From positions 1,267,788-1,331,787 of the forward strand of contig CM060850.1 in NCBI GenBank assembly GCA_030737835.1: a DNA stretch of 64,000 nucleotides. The letters run 5' to 3'. This document shows positions 1-17,599 of the stretch, one piece after another (position 1 is the first letter of the stretch; each line of letters begins with the position of its first letter). The stretch comes from Acorus gramineus. Taxonomy: Eukaryota > Streptophyta > Magnoliopsida > Acorales > Acoraceae. The position numbers and the translations under genes are program-made. Below the pieces are notes generated by a model that made no database searches, was not told where the DNA came from, and worked only from the letters and a program-made list of their open reading frames with translations.

Positions 1-516
1 ACATAATTTGTCCGAGCCACAACCCCTTGATCAAAGTTAGATGAGTGTGTCTGAACATGAATTACCCAGATTGTCTTCTTTCTATCCCTCTGTCTGCTAA
101 TTTGTTTATTTCGCTGATCCCTGTCTCCCTCTTATGCTGTCTTGTGAAGGTTGAAACAAAAGTAAGTTGACTTGTTTAATTTAACCATGGTTTTTACAAC
201 TATTCAATCAATTTGATTTTGAAATTTTCAATTTTAAATCAATTACTCAGGTGATTTAAAATTCTATATCTTTTCCTGCCAGAATTTTATAGTTTTTGTT
301 GTATGCTTGCAGTAGGCTGCAATATTGGATTTATTTTTATTTTTTTTTTTTTGGTTCTAGTACGTGGCATCAGTATGAAAAAGTACTGGTGTCTGAGAAT
401 AGTTTTATTAATATACAGGTTCTGTGGAGTTGGGAAAAAAAAGGCACCTTCTTCTTCTATATGGCTTTCAGTTGAAATTTTTTTTTTTTTCTTATTTTTC
501 TATTGTATGCTTGCAG

Positions 517-826
517 AAGGGCTGAAAATAACATGTATAGTGTCACAATGACTGATGGGGCCATCTCGGTTGGCACATTAAAATTTCCTTTGAATGTTGA
601 AAAGAAGTTCACCATGGAATTGTTGTAAGCCACCTCATCAATTTTTTACTTTTCATACTTGCACTTCTCTTAAGTTTCAGCGTATTTGTTCTTTTAGTTT
701 CATTTTCTCACACGGCAACATATGGAGAATATAAATCCATGAAAGCATGTCTCCTCAAAACTGTTTTTTCTACTTATGTGCAGGTACTTGGATAACAGGA
801 TCAGAATAACACGCAGTCATAAGCAG
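517..826 (+). CDS. 3' exons of a probable plastid-lipid-associated (fibrillin-like) protein, partial
   Basis: Two exons fit together in phase. Exon 517-624 is preceded by ttgcag and followed by gtaagc. Exon 784-826 is preceded by gtgcag and followed by gtaata. The joined reading ends in FTMELLYLDNRIRITRSHK. The YLDxxIRITR pattern resembles the C-terminal signature of the PAP/fibrillin family, plastoglobule and thylakoid proteins that bind lipids. Upstream exons lie outside the window or were not recognised. A possible last exon near 1035-1055 would stop after about seven codons, but the usual hydrophobic FVL-type ending of the family is not visible there, so the 3' end is unresolved. The gene would converge on the mannosidase gene to its right. 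The family call rests on one short motif. Confidence 0.35.
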
Positions 827-1854
827 GTAATATCTGTCCATTTATATGTCAGTAGATCCAAATAATCAGACCTGCAAAGGACCTGACAAAATGTAAGTGT
901 TTTTCACAATCCACTTAGCATGTGTTATCCTGTAGTTTCTTATCCAGTCTGGAATGCTCAATTCATTACCATTGTCGAATGACTTTCATGATTTTATTGG
1001 CCACCTGCACATATACTGATTGTTGTAAAACAGGTCTGTTTAAAAACAGGGATTTAAAATGGAAACCAGGTAGTTATACTAAACTAAATATGGTCAGGCT
1101 TTCAGTTTCCTTCTGATAAATTTCTACTCATTAATTCCATATCAACTACAAGAAGAAACAATGAAATTCTTCACTCAGTTCTTCTCAGCTCAGATTTGAC
1201 CAATAATGCACTCAGGATTACTGATTTTCTGAACTAGATGTAAAATCAATACCAAACTGGAGATCAACACTAAAGAGCATTTATGGGAAAATCTTTCAGC
1301 TTTCACAGAAGATGCATGAAATGGTGGCCTTTCCACTCAGCTCCTCCTTTCCTCCTTTAGGGGCCATGGGTCACATAAATTGCAAATATTAAAAGGAACT
1401 CTTCAAATAGAAGGCATATAATGCTGCACATAGTCTTGCTTCTTTCTTTATGTGGAACCATTTGGACTGTTGATCACTCAAAATGATTTTGACATTACAA
1501 AAGAAAAACCAAGGCAGGTTAAGAATACATTTTTTTTGTGAAATGGAAAGATGAACAGCTATTTAGTGATCCCATAAACAAAATTAATCATTCCAAGTCC
1601 ACCAACTTCAGTGTCCAACTTTAAGAACCATCCTGCCTCACTTTTATCCCCGCCCTTTACCATCTTGTATGTAGTAAATGTACATTCATGAATATATATA
1701 CCATTATATATATTAAATGTATGTAGACTAAAATAAATCAAACTGAGACCAGGTGTATCTAACTTGGCTACAGTTCTAAAGAAAGTGACTGGCTGTGATT
1801 TAAAAATCTCAACAGCTCCTAGTCACATGTTTTTCAGAGGATATGATGCGTCCA

Positions 1855-7894
<6,040 letters not shown>

Positions 7895-8214
7895 CTCGCA
7901 CTCCCCGGTTCGAACGAGTGGGTTCCAAGACTCGACCTTTTATATGAGATCTGTTCAATAATCGGCGATGTTTTAGGAGGTAATCATAAATCCGTCGTTC
8001 CACGTTTGGATTGAGCGCGATTTGTAAGTTATGCTAATTGGTTTACACACGCGATGCTGTGGTGGACTCGCCAAAGACTTCGCTCGTCGTGTACCAGGGG
8101 TTTTAAATTTGGGGCATATAATATCACCCCATCAGCTATTCAATCCACCCCTTATTCATTTATATTTATTTTATGTATTTTAAATAGGCCAATCCACCCC
8201 TTCGGCCTTCACAT

Positions 8215-8990
8215 CCCAGCAAACACAACCAAGCCAGTTGTGCCCCTGTCCCCCTGGTGGAGCCTTCAACGCCGCACACTTCCTCGCGCGTAACAAGCCC
8301 ATCGCGCCCTTGTCTACCACGCTCATCTCTATCGTGCGCCGCCTCCTCGCGGCGGCCCTCATCGACGATCCTCATACTGTCTGTACTATGATCCTTGACA
8401 CGGCATCATCCTCAATACGGATCATCCACTAGCGCGTCGATGGACCTTTTTCTCCGCTTAACATTCAACAACAAATGTGGGCTCACCTTCAGAAGGACCT
8501 GGAGACACCCTCCCTAACCTTCTAGACAACCCATTCTCCTCCACCTTTGACTTTGCCCTCGAGTCCACCGTCCACCCTCCAGAGGCCCCTTTACCCCTGC
8601 TTCTTCTAGCACCTCAAGAAAATCTTCAACCTCAGCACAAAGAGGAAGCTCTCCACGAGCCTTCACATCAACACCTACATGGCTACATGTCGGAGTCAGA
8701 GGCCGTCAAGGCCTAGAAATCGACCCCCTCCGACGATCTCCCGCTTCATGAAAAAATGCAACACGGGCTGGAATCTCTTCCCCTTCTCTGCCCTCAACTT
8801 TGTCCTTACTAGCCGGGATGTGCTCTCATGATTCTTCTACAACCCATTTATAGAGGATCGCATCCTTGTCAAGATCGTTTAAATTTTCATCAAAACCCAC
8901 TGTGGAAGAGGCCGAGGTTGTCAAGTTCATCGTGGCGGTGGGCATGGTCAGGAGGTGCGACCGTATGAGTTGTTGACGGGAAGGGTTATA
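8215..8990 (+). pseudogene. GC-rich, unidentified gene-like sequence inside the Pack-MULE-like element
   Basis: About 780 bp of GC-rich, CCxTCC-rich sequence with coding-like composition lies between the arms of the element. Short open stretches exist at 8238-8432 and 8477-8716 (+), but there is no continuous frame or recognisable domain, and frames break by stops. I do not recognise the parent gene. Capture of an exon by the transposon is the simplest reading; a decayed resident gene cannot be excluded. The mannosidase 5' end is only about 200 bp to the left. Confidence 0.35.
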
Positions 8991-9066
8991 TATTATATTA
9001 TTATAATGTGAAGGTGTGGGTTGAAGGGGATTGACCAGTTTCAAATATACAAAAAAATAAAAAAAT

Positions 9067-9893
9067 GGGAAAAATTCATGTAACCCTATGTAATCACCCC
9101 CATTATATCAAAAAAACCCTCTCCGCTTGCCTTCCGTTCGTATGTTTAACGGGGCAAGGGGTTATATGGATTTATGGCAGATTACAGGGGGTTATATGGA
9201 TTTTTCTCATTTTTTTATTTTTCTTTATATGTGATTTAAAAATTAGGTTGTTTAACATTATTTTTGAATTTTTTTCAAGATATCACGCACCTTTAATTTT
9301 AATAAAAGAAAAAAGATTATTCAGATCATAAACACATACAAGATCACCCACCAAAGAGATAGAAGTAAAAGAGATATTTTTTCTTTTGGTATTTCAAAAA
9401 AGAACTCAAAACTACTACTCCACGTACAATTTTATCCCCAACAAAATTCACTCATGACACCAACACAAGAGGTGCCCCAAGATTTAATAAAAAAATATAA
9501 TTCGCATTTTTGAAAATTTGTAGGTTGATGTTACACACTTTTTGTTATAAAATTCATTTTCTTTTACTTCTATCTCTTTGATAGGTGATCTTGCATGTGT
9601 TTATAATCTGAATAACCCTTTTTCTTTTATTAAAATTAAAGGTGCATGGTATCTTAAAAAAAATTCAAAACTAAATGTTAAACAGTCCAATTTTTAAACC
9701 ACGTAAAGAAAATTAAAAAAAAACAAGAAAAATTCATATAACCCCCTGTAATCTGTCATAAATCCATATAACCCTCTGCCCCGTTAAACAGATGGACGGA
9801 AGGCAGACGAATGGGGTTTTATAGATATAGAGGGGTGATTACAGAGGGTTATATGGATTTATGAAGATTACTGGGGTTATATGGATTTTTCCC
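9067..9893. mobile_element. Foldback (long inverted repeat) element of the 'ttatatggattt' family
   Basis: The left arm runs from gggaaaaattcatgtaaccc to about 9400 and the right arm from about 9540 to ...ttatatggatttttccc. The two arms are inverted copies of each other over more than 300 bp. For example aacggggcaaggggttatat pairs with the complement of ataaccctctgccccgtt, and tagaagtaaaagagat at 9360 pairs with atctctttgatag near 9575. The spacer is only about 140 bp. Each arm repeats the word TTATATGGATTT. The flanks are A-rich on both sides (ataaaaaaat / acaaaaaata), so a 9-10 bp target duplication is possible but cannot be proven. Similar terminal words recur at 28.2-29.0 kb and 35.2 kb. 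Confidence 0.8.
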
Positions 9894-10181
9894 ACAAAAA
9901 ATAATAATGAGGGGTGGGTTGAACAGATGATGAGATGGTAATAACTGCCCCCAACTTCCCACACCATGAATTATATACTCTTCATTTTTATTTTTGTTCT
10001 TACAAGTGAAAGGCCCTACTAATATGCGTATATTAGCTAACTTTCGAAACAAAAAAAATCCATTTCATTTCCTTAATTAAGAAAGACACCCTATATTGAT
10101 ATTTAAATACTATTTACTATACAATTTATTTATTAAGATAATTTTTTTTTTTTCTTCTAATCAAGATCTGTTTAAAATTAT

Positions 10182-10451
10182 GGGATTTTTATTTTTAAAT
10201 CCCCACAAACTATCATATTTAGTGATCGATCCCTCTCTTCTTCGTATTTAGGTTTTAGTCCCCCGATATAAAGGATAATTCATGAATAGGTCCCTCACAG
10301 GACTAAAAAATAAATTAAATAATTTATGGATAGGTTCCTCTTAGGAACTAAAAAGAAACTATTATTTAAATCTGAAAACTAAAACTTAAATACGAAGAAG
10401 GGATCGATCACTAGATATGATGATTTGTGGAGACTTAAAATTAAAAATCTC
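10182..10451. mobile_element. 270-bp MITE with about 80-bp terminal inverted repeats
   Basis: The left end gggatttttatttttaaat runs on through agtgatcgatccctctcttc and attcgtattt-like sequence. It is matched in inverse orientation by 10380-10451, which contains gaagggatcgatcactaga and ends attaaaaatctc. The middle has two near copies of a word like ataggtycctc...aggactaaaaa. It is non-coding, and a target duplication is not clear (AT-rich flanks). Confidence 0.75.
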
Positions 10452-13120
10452 AAATATTATTTCCTGATTACTTTGGTGATCCAGATAATATAAATCAATC
10501 AACAAAAGTGACAACATCCATACTAAAAATTGATGGGTTCACAAGCTCATCTTAAAAATTATTCAAGAACCACGTAATCACCAAAAATATTTATAAATAA
10601 GCAGCCCTATTTTAAAATTTTCACCTACAGCCCCAAATTTTGCTTTTCAGGGCCGGACCTACAGCCTAACTTGGGCCATTAAAGATCAACAGTACTTACA
10701 AATATTCCTGTAACACCTTTTTCAGGTTTCCTCCAGAGATGCTTTTTTGACATTTAAACCATCCAAATGTTCCAAAATTTTAACCTCACCCCAACAGGAA
10801 GCATTGGATCATAATATGGAAAAGCCCCCCGTTTGTCAAGGCACTGTGATAGGTTCACATACCTGGTCCATAACAACATAAGTCACAACAAATCTCCTTT
10901 TCTCGCCGAGCGATCATGTCATGTGTGAACAAACGAATGGTTAAAATCATAAACACTTATTATTCCACAAAAAAAAATATATCATAAGCATTTATATTGT
11001 TACACTGAAATATCATGGGCCGAAGGCTGAAGCTTGAACATTTTATTGATAAGATATCATCATCCACAATTTTGCCCATATACACGGGTCACACAATAAT
11101 AATGGTAAGCTCCTGAATCCTGATGCTTTATAAGAAGTTTAGGAGGGGAGAATGTTTTACCTCACCAAACTGGATTTGGGGGAGCTCACAATCTGCAAAG
11201 CATGCAAGCCATAATATTTGAATTATTAAGTTGTGCTGGCAAATTCTGATTCTGTTCAAGCTGCATTCCCTCAAAGCCCCCTTGAAGGAAGCTCGCTAGA
11301 GTACAAAATTCTGAAAGCTTCAATGTGATATGCTGCATTTAATCAATGTAAGGAACAGAATTAGAAGTACTATATCAACTCTATAGTTAAAAAAGTCATG
11401 CAAAAACTGAGTTGTGAATCATTACTCTTCCGAATCACTGTTGGACTGCCAATTATGCGTTCTACAAAAGAATATCAAGAAGACAGAAATCAACATCCTC
11501 CAATAACCAGCATTACAGCATACGGATCACTTATCAATCAATACCGGATAAGTAAGACCTATTGATCAAGAAAAACCATCCACTGCTATCCATAACTATG
11601 GGAAATTAAATGTAGTCTTCTTACCTAGCATCAAGCACTAATGAGCCCAGATAATGTTATACCAGCTCTTACTTGCCATTATACAAACTTAACTGGAGAA
11701 CAAAACAGCCACATAATGCTTCATATTGTTTTGATGTTTCAAAGGTTTATAAAAACTGTGACGCAGAAAGATTGTGAAACTAATATCAAGCAACCCAAAG
11801 TGGAAATGGGAAAAAAGCATATCAGCATGATGTTTTCCCACTCGTGTGTGTGTGTGCATGCTACAAAATGAAGATTCAAAGGAGCAGCACAACTTACATG
11901 AAAAACTCATATCCTTTGAGAGGAAGATCATGTACAAGAAAACTTTTCCTCAACAAATATACCAGTCCCATTCTTCAATTCCAATGGCACTGGATGAGCC
12001 AATTGCCTCGGGCCAAGTAAGAGGAAACAATCAAACTATGTAAGATGTAGCAAGAATGATTGTGTATAAGAAGATAGTAGTTAACTCATAATGAGTATCA
12101 TCATCATGTGAAAGTTCACAAGTAAAAGAAGGTTATCAATCCATCACTATGTGACGCAAAATGTCCTTGAAATTAACTTTTATTTTCATAAAAACAAAAG
12201 AACTTCAAAGTATAAAACCCACAAACCCAAAGGCCAAACTGAACCCACAAGGACTTGATGAGGGAACCATTTCAAAAAATTGTCAACGATGTCCCAAGTC
12301 CAAAAGAATGAAACAAGCGTAATATCAAACCCTTTTCCCCCTTTTGGCCTCAACAGGAACTCAATAAAAGTATGAATAGCCATAAAAATTCTGTACCCAA
12401 CTACCCCTTACCCTCACTTTTTTTCCCTTCAATTAGCATGACAAGAAAGCTTTCAGAATTCAGAAATCACATTAGAAAACCTACTGCAAATTACATATCC
12501 AATAGTACAACCACCATGGAAGTCCATTCAAAGTCATGGATCTATAGTCACAAACAGGACCAAAGAATTGTTTCAAATGAGTTTACATTCATAAGGAACC
12601 AGAGAACATGAAACAGGCAAATGAATATCTTCTGTAAGTCCTTTTTTCGAGAGAGACTGCAGCAAGAAATGGGTACCATTCGAAAATTGCCAAATTTGCA
12701 ATTATCACCTAATAATTAATAAACCTCTACTAAACATGGAAGATGAAGCAGATCCATATGGAGATGAAGCATCCTCATTCATAAACATGCAAAGAAGAAT
12801 ATAGTTATAGCAAAACTGAAGTTGCTAACTGAATAGACACTATAAAAAATAACCAATTTATCAAATACCTACTTAACATCACCACAACACAGATAAATAG
12901 ATAGCTGCCAGGTAATCTTCGAAGTTAAGTATTCATTTGTTTCCAATAAGGAACATCGCAACTTCAGGACATACAAAAATACAAAGAGATTATCAGCACA
13001 ACATTTTCATACACTACGCAGATATATACATCAACAAAGATAAGACAGCTAAAAAAAAAGAAGCAATTGGCGGTTATCAGGGGCACAGGACGACTTACGA
13101 GGCACAAAGCCAACCGTAAA
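10452..13120. other. Intergenic or 3' flank, no gene recognised
   Basis: AT-rich single-copy-looking sequence between the MITE and the stop codon of the coiled-coil gene. Small open frames on both strands do not resemble known proteins. The part at 11150-11340 has a short minus-strand reading without stops that could be an untranslated or alternative exon of the minus-strand gene, but nothing confirms it. A (GT)n-like run lies at 11844-11856. Confidence 0.4.
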
Positions 13121-14122
13121 TCAACCGCTGACACTCTTCTCAGAGCAGACGTCCCCTGTTGCCCCCTCGTTGTCCGACTCCTCCTCCTCGACCAGGTGGT
13201 TGTCCTCAACGTTCTCTTCCCTCTCCGCCCCACCACGCCCGCTCTCCGTCTCCAGCGACTGCAGCCGCCTCCGCAGGTCCGCCATCTCCTGCTCCATCAA
13301 GAACAGCCTCTCCTTCAGCGTCAAATTCTCCTCCTCCAGCTGCGCGATGTGCGTGTCCTGATCATCAACACGGTTTTCAAGAAGGTAAGCGTGCTCATCG
13401 GCGAATCCGCCGCCGGGGTGGATCATCTCAAACCGGCTGAGGTCGTGATCAAGCCTCCTCTCCACCTCCACATGCTCCTCCACGTCGCTCTCGCTCGATC
13501 CGTCATCCTCCGCTTCGTCGTCCGCCCCAGCCCCCGCCTCGGGATTCGTGCGTAGGCGGATCAGGCCCTTCATCGAGCCGTAGCCGTCCACGCCCCACTC
13601 CTCCTTGGCCATGTCGCCGAGGACCTCCCGCGAGGGGGAGAAGGTCGGGGTCGGGAGGATCGCCGGGGTCACCGGGCAGGGAGAGACGAGCGACGCGATC
13701 CCGCCGGACTTCTTGGCGCGGATGATGAAGGAGGTCGTGTTTCTCGGCGCGAACGGCGCGAACCGGTTCTGGAACTTCTTCTTGGGGTAGAACCGGCGAG
13801 CCTTCACGCGGTTCTGGAACTGCAGATCCTGGAGCCTCGGCGGTTGGTACACCCCGCCGGAAACTCCACCACCGGTCGCAACGGCCGACGACAACGAGGG
13901 CTTCTTGCGCTTGTCGGCGAATTTCTTCCCCTTCCAAACGCCCCTCGCGGGCTTGCCGGAGGCGCCGGCACCGGGGACGAAACCCATCCGTTGAGGGTTC
14001 AGGAAATGGACGGGATCCTCCGCCGGCGCTTGTGGCAACAACGGCGGCTGCTGCGACTGCGGAGGCATCGGTTGCTGCCAGTGCGGGTAAGTCCGGTTCA
14101 TGATCTGAGATAGATCGTTCAT
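13121..14122 (-). CDS. Plant-specific basic/acidic coiled-coil protein, intronless (PRLI-interacting-factor-like)
   Basis: A single-exon reading frame of 333 codons. The frame is open upstream to 14134, but the codon there is TTG, so I take the ATG at 14122 (MNDLSQIMNRTYPHW). In order it has a Q/P-rich N terminus, a Lys/Arg-rich basic stretch (KGKKFADKRKK), and a block starting FIIRAKKSGGIASLVSPCP and ending MKGLIRLR at roughly residues 125-190. An acidic run (DDEAEDDGSSESD) follows, then a heptad-rich coiled coil (about residues 255-300, IAQLEEENLTLKERL) and an acidic tail. I recognise the RAKKSGG block as conserved in plant proteins often labelled PRLI-interacting factor. The molecular function is unknown to me; basic plus acidic regions suggest a nuclear protein, which is inference. 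GC content is far above the flanks. Confidence 0.8.
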   Translation of the reverse strand: MNDLSQIMNRTYPHWQQPMPPQSQQPPLLPQAPAEDPVHFLNPQRMGFVPGAGASGKPARGVWKGKKFADKRKKPSLSSAVATGGGVSGGVYQPPRLQDLQFQNRVKARRFYPKKKFQNRFAPFAPRNTTSFIIRAKKSGGIASLVSPCPVTPAILPTPTFSPSREVLGDMAKEEWGVDGYGSMKGLIRLRTNPEAGAGADDEAEDDGSSESDVEEHVEVERRLDHDLSRFEMIHPGGGFADEHAYLLENRVDDQDTHIAQLEEENLTLKERLFLMEQEMADLRRRLQSLETESGRGGAEREENVEDNHLVEEEESDNEGATGDVCSEKSVSG

Positions 14123-14141
14123 CGCGCGAAACAAAGCAAGA

Positions 14142-14185
14142 AAACCCTAATTTACTTTAGAAAACAAAACAGGGGGAAACCCTAA
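14142..14185 (-). promoter_or_regulatory. Two telo-box motifs just upstream of the coiled-coil gene
   Basis: AAACCCTAA occurs on the plus strand at 14142-14150 and again at 14177-14185, the second running on into CCTAG. Both lie 20-65 bp upstream of the ATG on the minus strand, so they are in the 5' leader or promoter. Telo-boxes are common in plant promoters of growth- and translation-related genes. The effect here is inferred. Confidence 0.5.
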
Positions 14186-14916
14186 CCCTAGAAACCTTAA
14201 TCTATCAGAAAGATCGAAAGGTTTCACGGAGTCTATTTTGTTTATTATTTGTTCTTTTTTCGTTATTGAAGAAATAAAATACAAGACACGATTATTGAAG
14301 AGATGCCGAACAATATCGATCTCACGCACTCCGATAATCGATAATGTAATAAAACCGAAACCTCCAGAGTTTCAAGTGGTCTTACTTATAGGGGTAGAAA
14401 AAACAACGGACGGTCGGATTTGGACGATGTCTGCTTGGACGGCCGAGATTAGTAGTTCCTGTGAAAGTGTTGAGCGTCTCAAACGGCCAAGAGATCCGTC
14501 CGTAGGATCCTCTGCGATTGCTCAGATCATCATTTTGGACCGTCTGATCATGATCTTTCGGAAGTTCAAGGTAAAACTCTCTTCGTATTCGGACATTAAT
14601 AATGGATCTGGCCGTTAACAGGAACTTCACACGTTAACAAAATTTAATAAGCGGTGATACACTAATGCCCCGTTCGGATGGGGGGGCCGGGGGGGAATAA
14701 GGGGTGGAATAGAGGGGACAAAGGAAAAAAAAATTTATTTGGGTGGGTGGTATTAAGGATATAGCTATGTCAAACAACTGTTGAATAAGAGGGTATAGTT
14801 ATTCTAAGACAGCCATGGAATTGGATTATTCCATCATTTATTAGCCAATGCTTTTTCAACTAAAAAATTAATTCTGTTGAGTTTGAAAACCAACGTGAAG
14901 AAGTGACGTCGGCACC

Positions 14917-16131
14917 TAGGGCTGTAACTCGGGTAGGTTGAGTTCGGGTTGACCCCAATCCGATCAATCCGAATTCCAAACTAATCAATTCTAACCCGAC
15001 CCAATCCGATTTTCAACCCGGATTGCACTAACCCGAACCCAAGCCGTATTAAATAAATCAATCCGACCCAACTCAACCTAACCCGATTTTTAAACATGAT
15101 GTGCAAATTAAATAAACCAACTCGACCCAACCCATAAGATTAGTTAGGTGAGGAGGATAATTTCCCCTATAGTTAAATTTGTAGAAGTGAGATTAAAACT
15201 CGATTTGGACTTTGTTTTTGTCTTAATGACTAACTGTGATTGACACAATGAATGACTGTCTTTTACTGAGCCTCTAGAGTGCTATCGCACGACCTCTTTA
15301 TAGGCTGTCTACGTATCTCTTGGGGATCAAGTCACACGTAGTTTTTTTACCGGCCTTGTAATTGCCTTGCCACTAAGTGTTTAGTGGGCTTTTTTCTAGG
15401 GAAACGTTCCTCACGTCGGACCCTTGATTACCCACGTTTCATAGGTAGTGGGCCTTAATTACTAACTTTGCAGTTACAGGCGTTTCATTCCTCTGACCGT
15501 TTCTTCAGTCTGCTCGTGATCCTTTGGCCTACTCGTTTTCCTGTCACGTCATTTTGAGTACGTTTGCGAGACAGAAATCACCCGACCAGACCTCTTGTCT
15601 GGTCGTGTCTTCTCTGCTCGTACGCGAGGAGTAAGGTCGTCCAACCATACCTCTTGTCTAGTCGTGTCTTAACTGCTCGGGGTGGTATTCTTTCACGAGG
15701 TGCCTGACTGTTCGAATAGACCCTGGATCTACCCGTGTCAACGCATCTAGGAAAGTCATCATTGCTCAGAATCCAGACTCTGATTTGCGGGGCCCACGCA
15801 TGGCCCATATCCTTCTTGCAATGGCACGTCAATCCTGGCCTGACACGTGTCGTGGTGCGGATTTTTATCTCCACATTAGGTTTACTAAAATTTAAACAGC
15901 CCAAATTAGAAACTATAAAATGAACGATCATGATCTTTTTTTTTTAATTATTAGTTTACGGGTTCAGGTTGGGTCGGGTTGTGAGTGAGGCTAACCCGAG
16001 CTGAACCCGATTTGTGAGTCTACCTAAATTGGTCAACCCGAACCCGAATCCGATATGACCAACCCAACCTGTATAAAAATTGAGTTCAACCCGTCGGATT
16101 CAGGTTTAACCCGATCCAAATTGCAGCCCTA
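14917..16131. mobile_element. hAT-like non-autonomous element with 8-bp target duplication
   Basis: The ends are TAGGGCTGTAA and the inverse TTGCAGCCCTA. The flanks are TCGGCACC (14909-14916) and TCCGCACC (16132-16139), an 8-bp duplication with one change, as hAT elements make. Both sub-terminal regions (14930-15130 and 15955-16115) are packed with words such as AACCCGA, GGGTTGGGTCGGGTT and CAACCCGAACCC. This is a composition typical of hAT sub-terminal binding sites. The centre (15180-15900) is different and contains an imperfect repeat of a CTCTTGTCTxGTCGTGTCTT word (15592 and 15650). There is no transposase frame. Confidence 0.8.
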
Positions 16132-16139
16132 TCCGCACC

Positions 16140-16245
16140 GCTACCAGAGAAAAACGTGAAGAGGATTGGCCGCTGCCACTGAAGAGGAGGATCACGACAC
16201 CCATGTCGTATTTCATAGAAGAACAAAAGGGAGAAATGGTGGAGG

Positions 16246-16276
<31 letters not shown>

Positions 16277-17590
16277 GATAATGAGTTGATGAGAACATCC
16301 ATGAACTCAGTGGGTGATGATGCTTAAGTTTATATTGGGTGTTTTGATGATCAAATCATATTTGATTTGCTTTGAGTGTTTTGAATGATCAAATCACATA
16401 TTTCATTAATAAAATTATTTATCTCTAAAATATACATAAAACTCAAAATAGTTTATGTCTCTATCTAAATTGGTACAGTATCCATTTGAATGTGAGGTAA
16501 GGGGCAGTTGCCGGTTGACGACATGGAACATGGGTGAACATGTAACCTCGAACCCCATGTTTGAGAAAATTCTGCAGTTCAACATCTATTCAATTTCGTT
16601 TTATACACTGCATTCACATCATTTTTTTTGTTCACCGTGTTATTTATCATGTGTTTGAAAATTTGTCAACACAATGATTTTAGAAAAACAACCAGAGTTC
16701 AAAATCTTCTCTTCCGCTGCATTTTCAAATGATACCTTAATTATTTTTGTAACCTCAAGTCAATGTAAGATTTTCATAGAGTATATATCTGTGAATTTTA
16801 TTTTATTTAAGTATGTATTTTATTTTTTGTAAAAGTGTATAATTCATTAGATAAATATATATTTTAAAAAATACAAAAAATATTCTAATCTTCAAAGTGA
16901 TTGCTTGTGTAAACATTTCCATTTCTATAAGGTTGTTGTTTGTTTCATGAAAATACACCAATATTAATTCAAACAAATTATATTGACTTTTGATATTGGA
17001 CAAAGAAAAAAGTGGGGCTAAATATTATTTCAGTTTTGGGTGGAAAAAAATCATTATTTTTATTTTAAAATCAAAATAATTGTCAGTATTCTGATTTTTT
17101 TTTTTATAACAAATCGTATAAGTTATTGTTCTCATTTATTCCTTTATCCTAAAATTTATCCCAATACCAAATTAATCTAAAGTCCAGAAGACCTAGTTAA
17201 TGACCCCAGTCAAGATATGGTGGGATTAATATGCAGCAAGAGCATTCGTTTTTTGACCAAATAAAAACAGGATTACAAAACCAAAGATCATCGGAAAAAA
17301 AATCAGCTTCTTCTGGAGGGATTTACATGGAGCTATACCAAGGGGAAAATATAATAAAAGTGAGTAGCTGTTCTGGTATGCTTACCAGCCATTCAATTCC
17401 AATGGCTTAGCTTATTCCCCACTTTTGGTTAGTGGTCAATTTATGACCCAAAAAAGTGGTGTCGTCTATTCATGGATAATGACTAAAACCCACCTCAAAC
17501 TGTACATAACTTCCTCTGCTTAGCTATAATTGCGTTTGAAAGCAATTTTGCAAAACAGCTTTTTAGTTTAAGCATATATCATTTAGTATA
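16140..17590. other. AT-rich intergenic stretch, no gene seen
   Basis: It contains a (GA)n run at about 16252-16275 and otherwise AT-rich sequence with stops in all frames. No protein, RNA gene or clear repeat boundary was recognised. Confidence 0.4.
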
Positions 17591-17599
17591 TCTATCTAT

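Larger units (their letters stand above)
8111..9951. mobile_element. Pack-MULE-like element with long inverted ends, interrupted by a nested foldback element
   Basis: The left arm (8111 to about 8220) reads ggggcatataatatcacccc and continues through aatccacccc and cctt..ccttcacat blocks. Its inverted counterpart is split in two: 9900-9951 (ending aactgcccc) and about 9005-9050. The split point holds the separate foldback at 9067-9893. Without that insertion the arms align along about 110 bp. The interior (8190-8990) is much richer in GC than the surroundings, as expected for captured gene sequence. I saw no convincing target duplication at the outer ends. Non-autonomous; no transposase is visible. 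Confidence 0.6.

Noticed and set aside
303-551. 82-codon open frame near the left end
   Set aside because: It is driven by poly-T tracts and overlaps the phase-consistent exon at 517-624 in another frame.
13067-13555. Long plus-strand open frames opposite the coiled-coil gene (also 13159-13440 and 13844-14113)
   Set aside because: They are shadows of the GC-rich minus-strand coding sequence, without any known motif and with low-complexity composition.
14123-14134. A start four codons further upstream for the coiled-coil protein (MFRAMND...)
   Set aside because: The codon at 14132-14134 is TTG on the coding strand; the first ATG in frame is at 14122.
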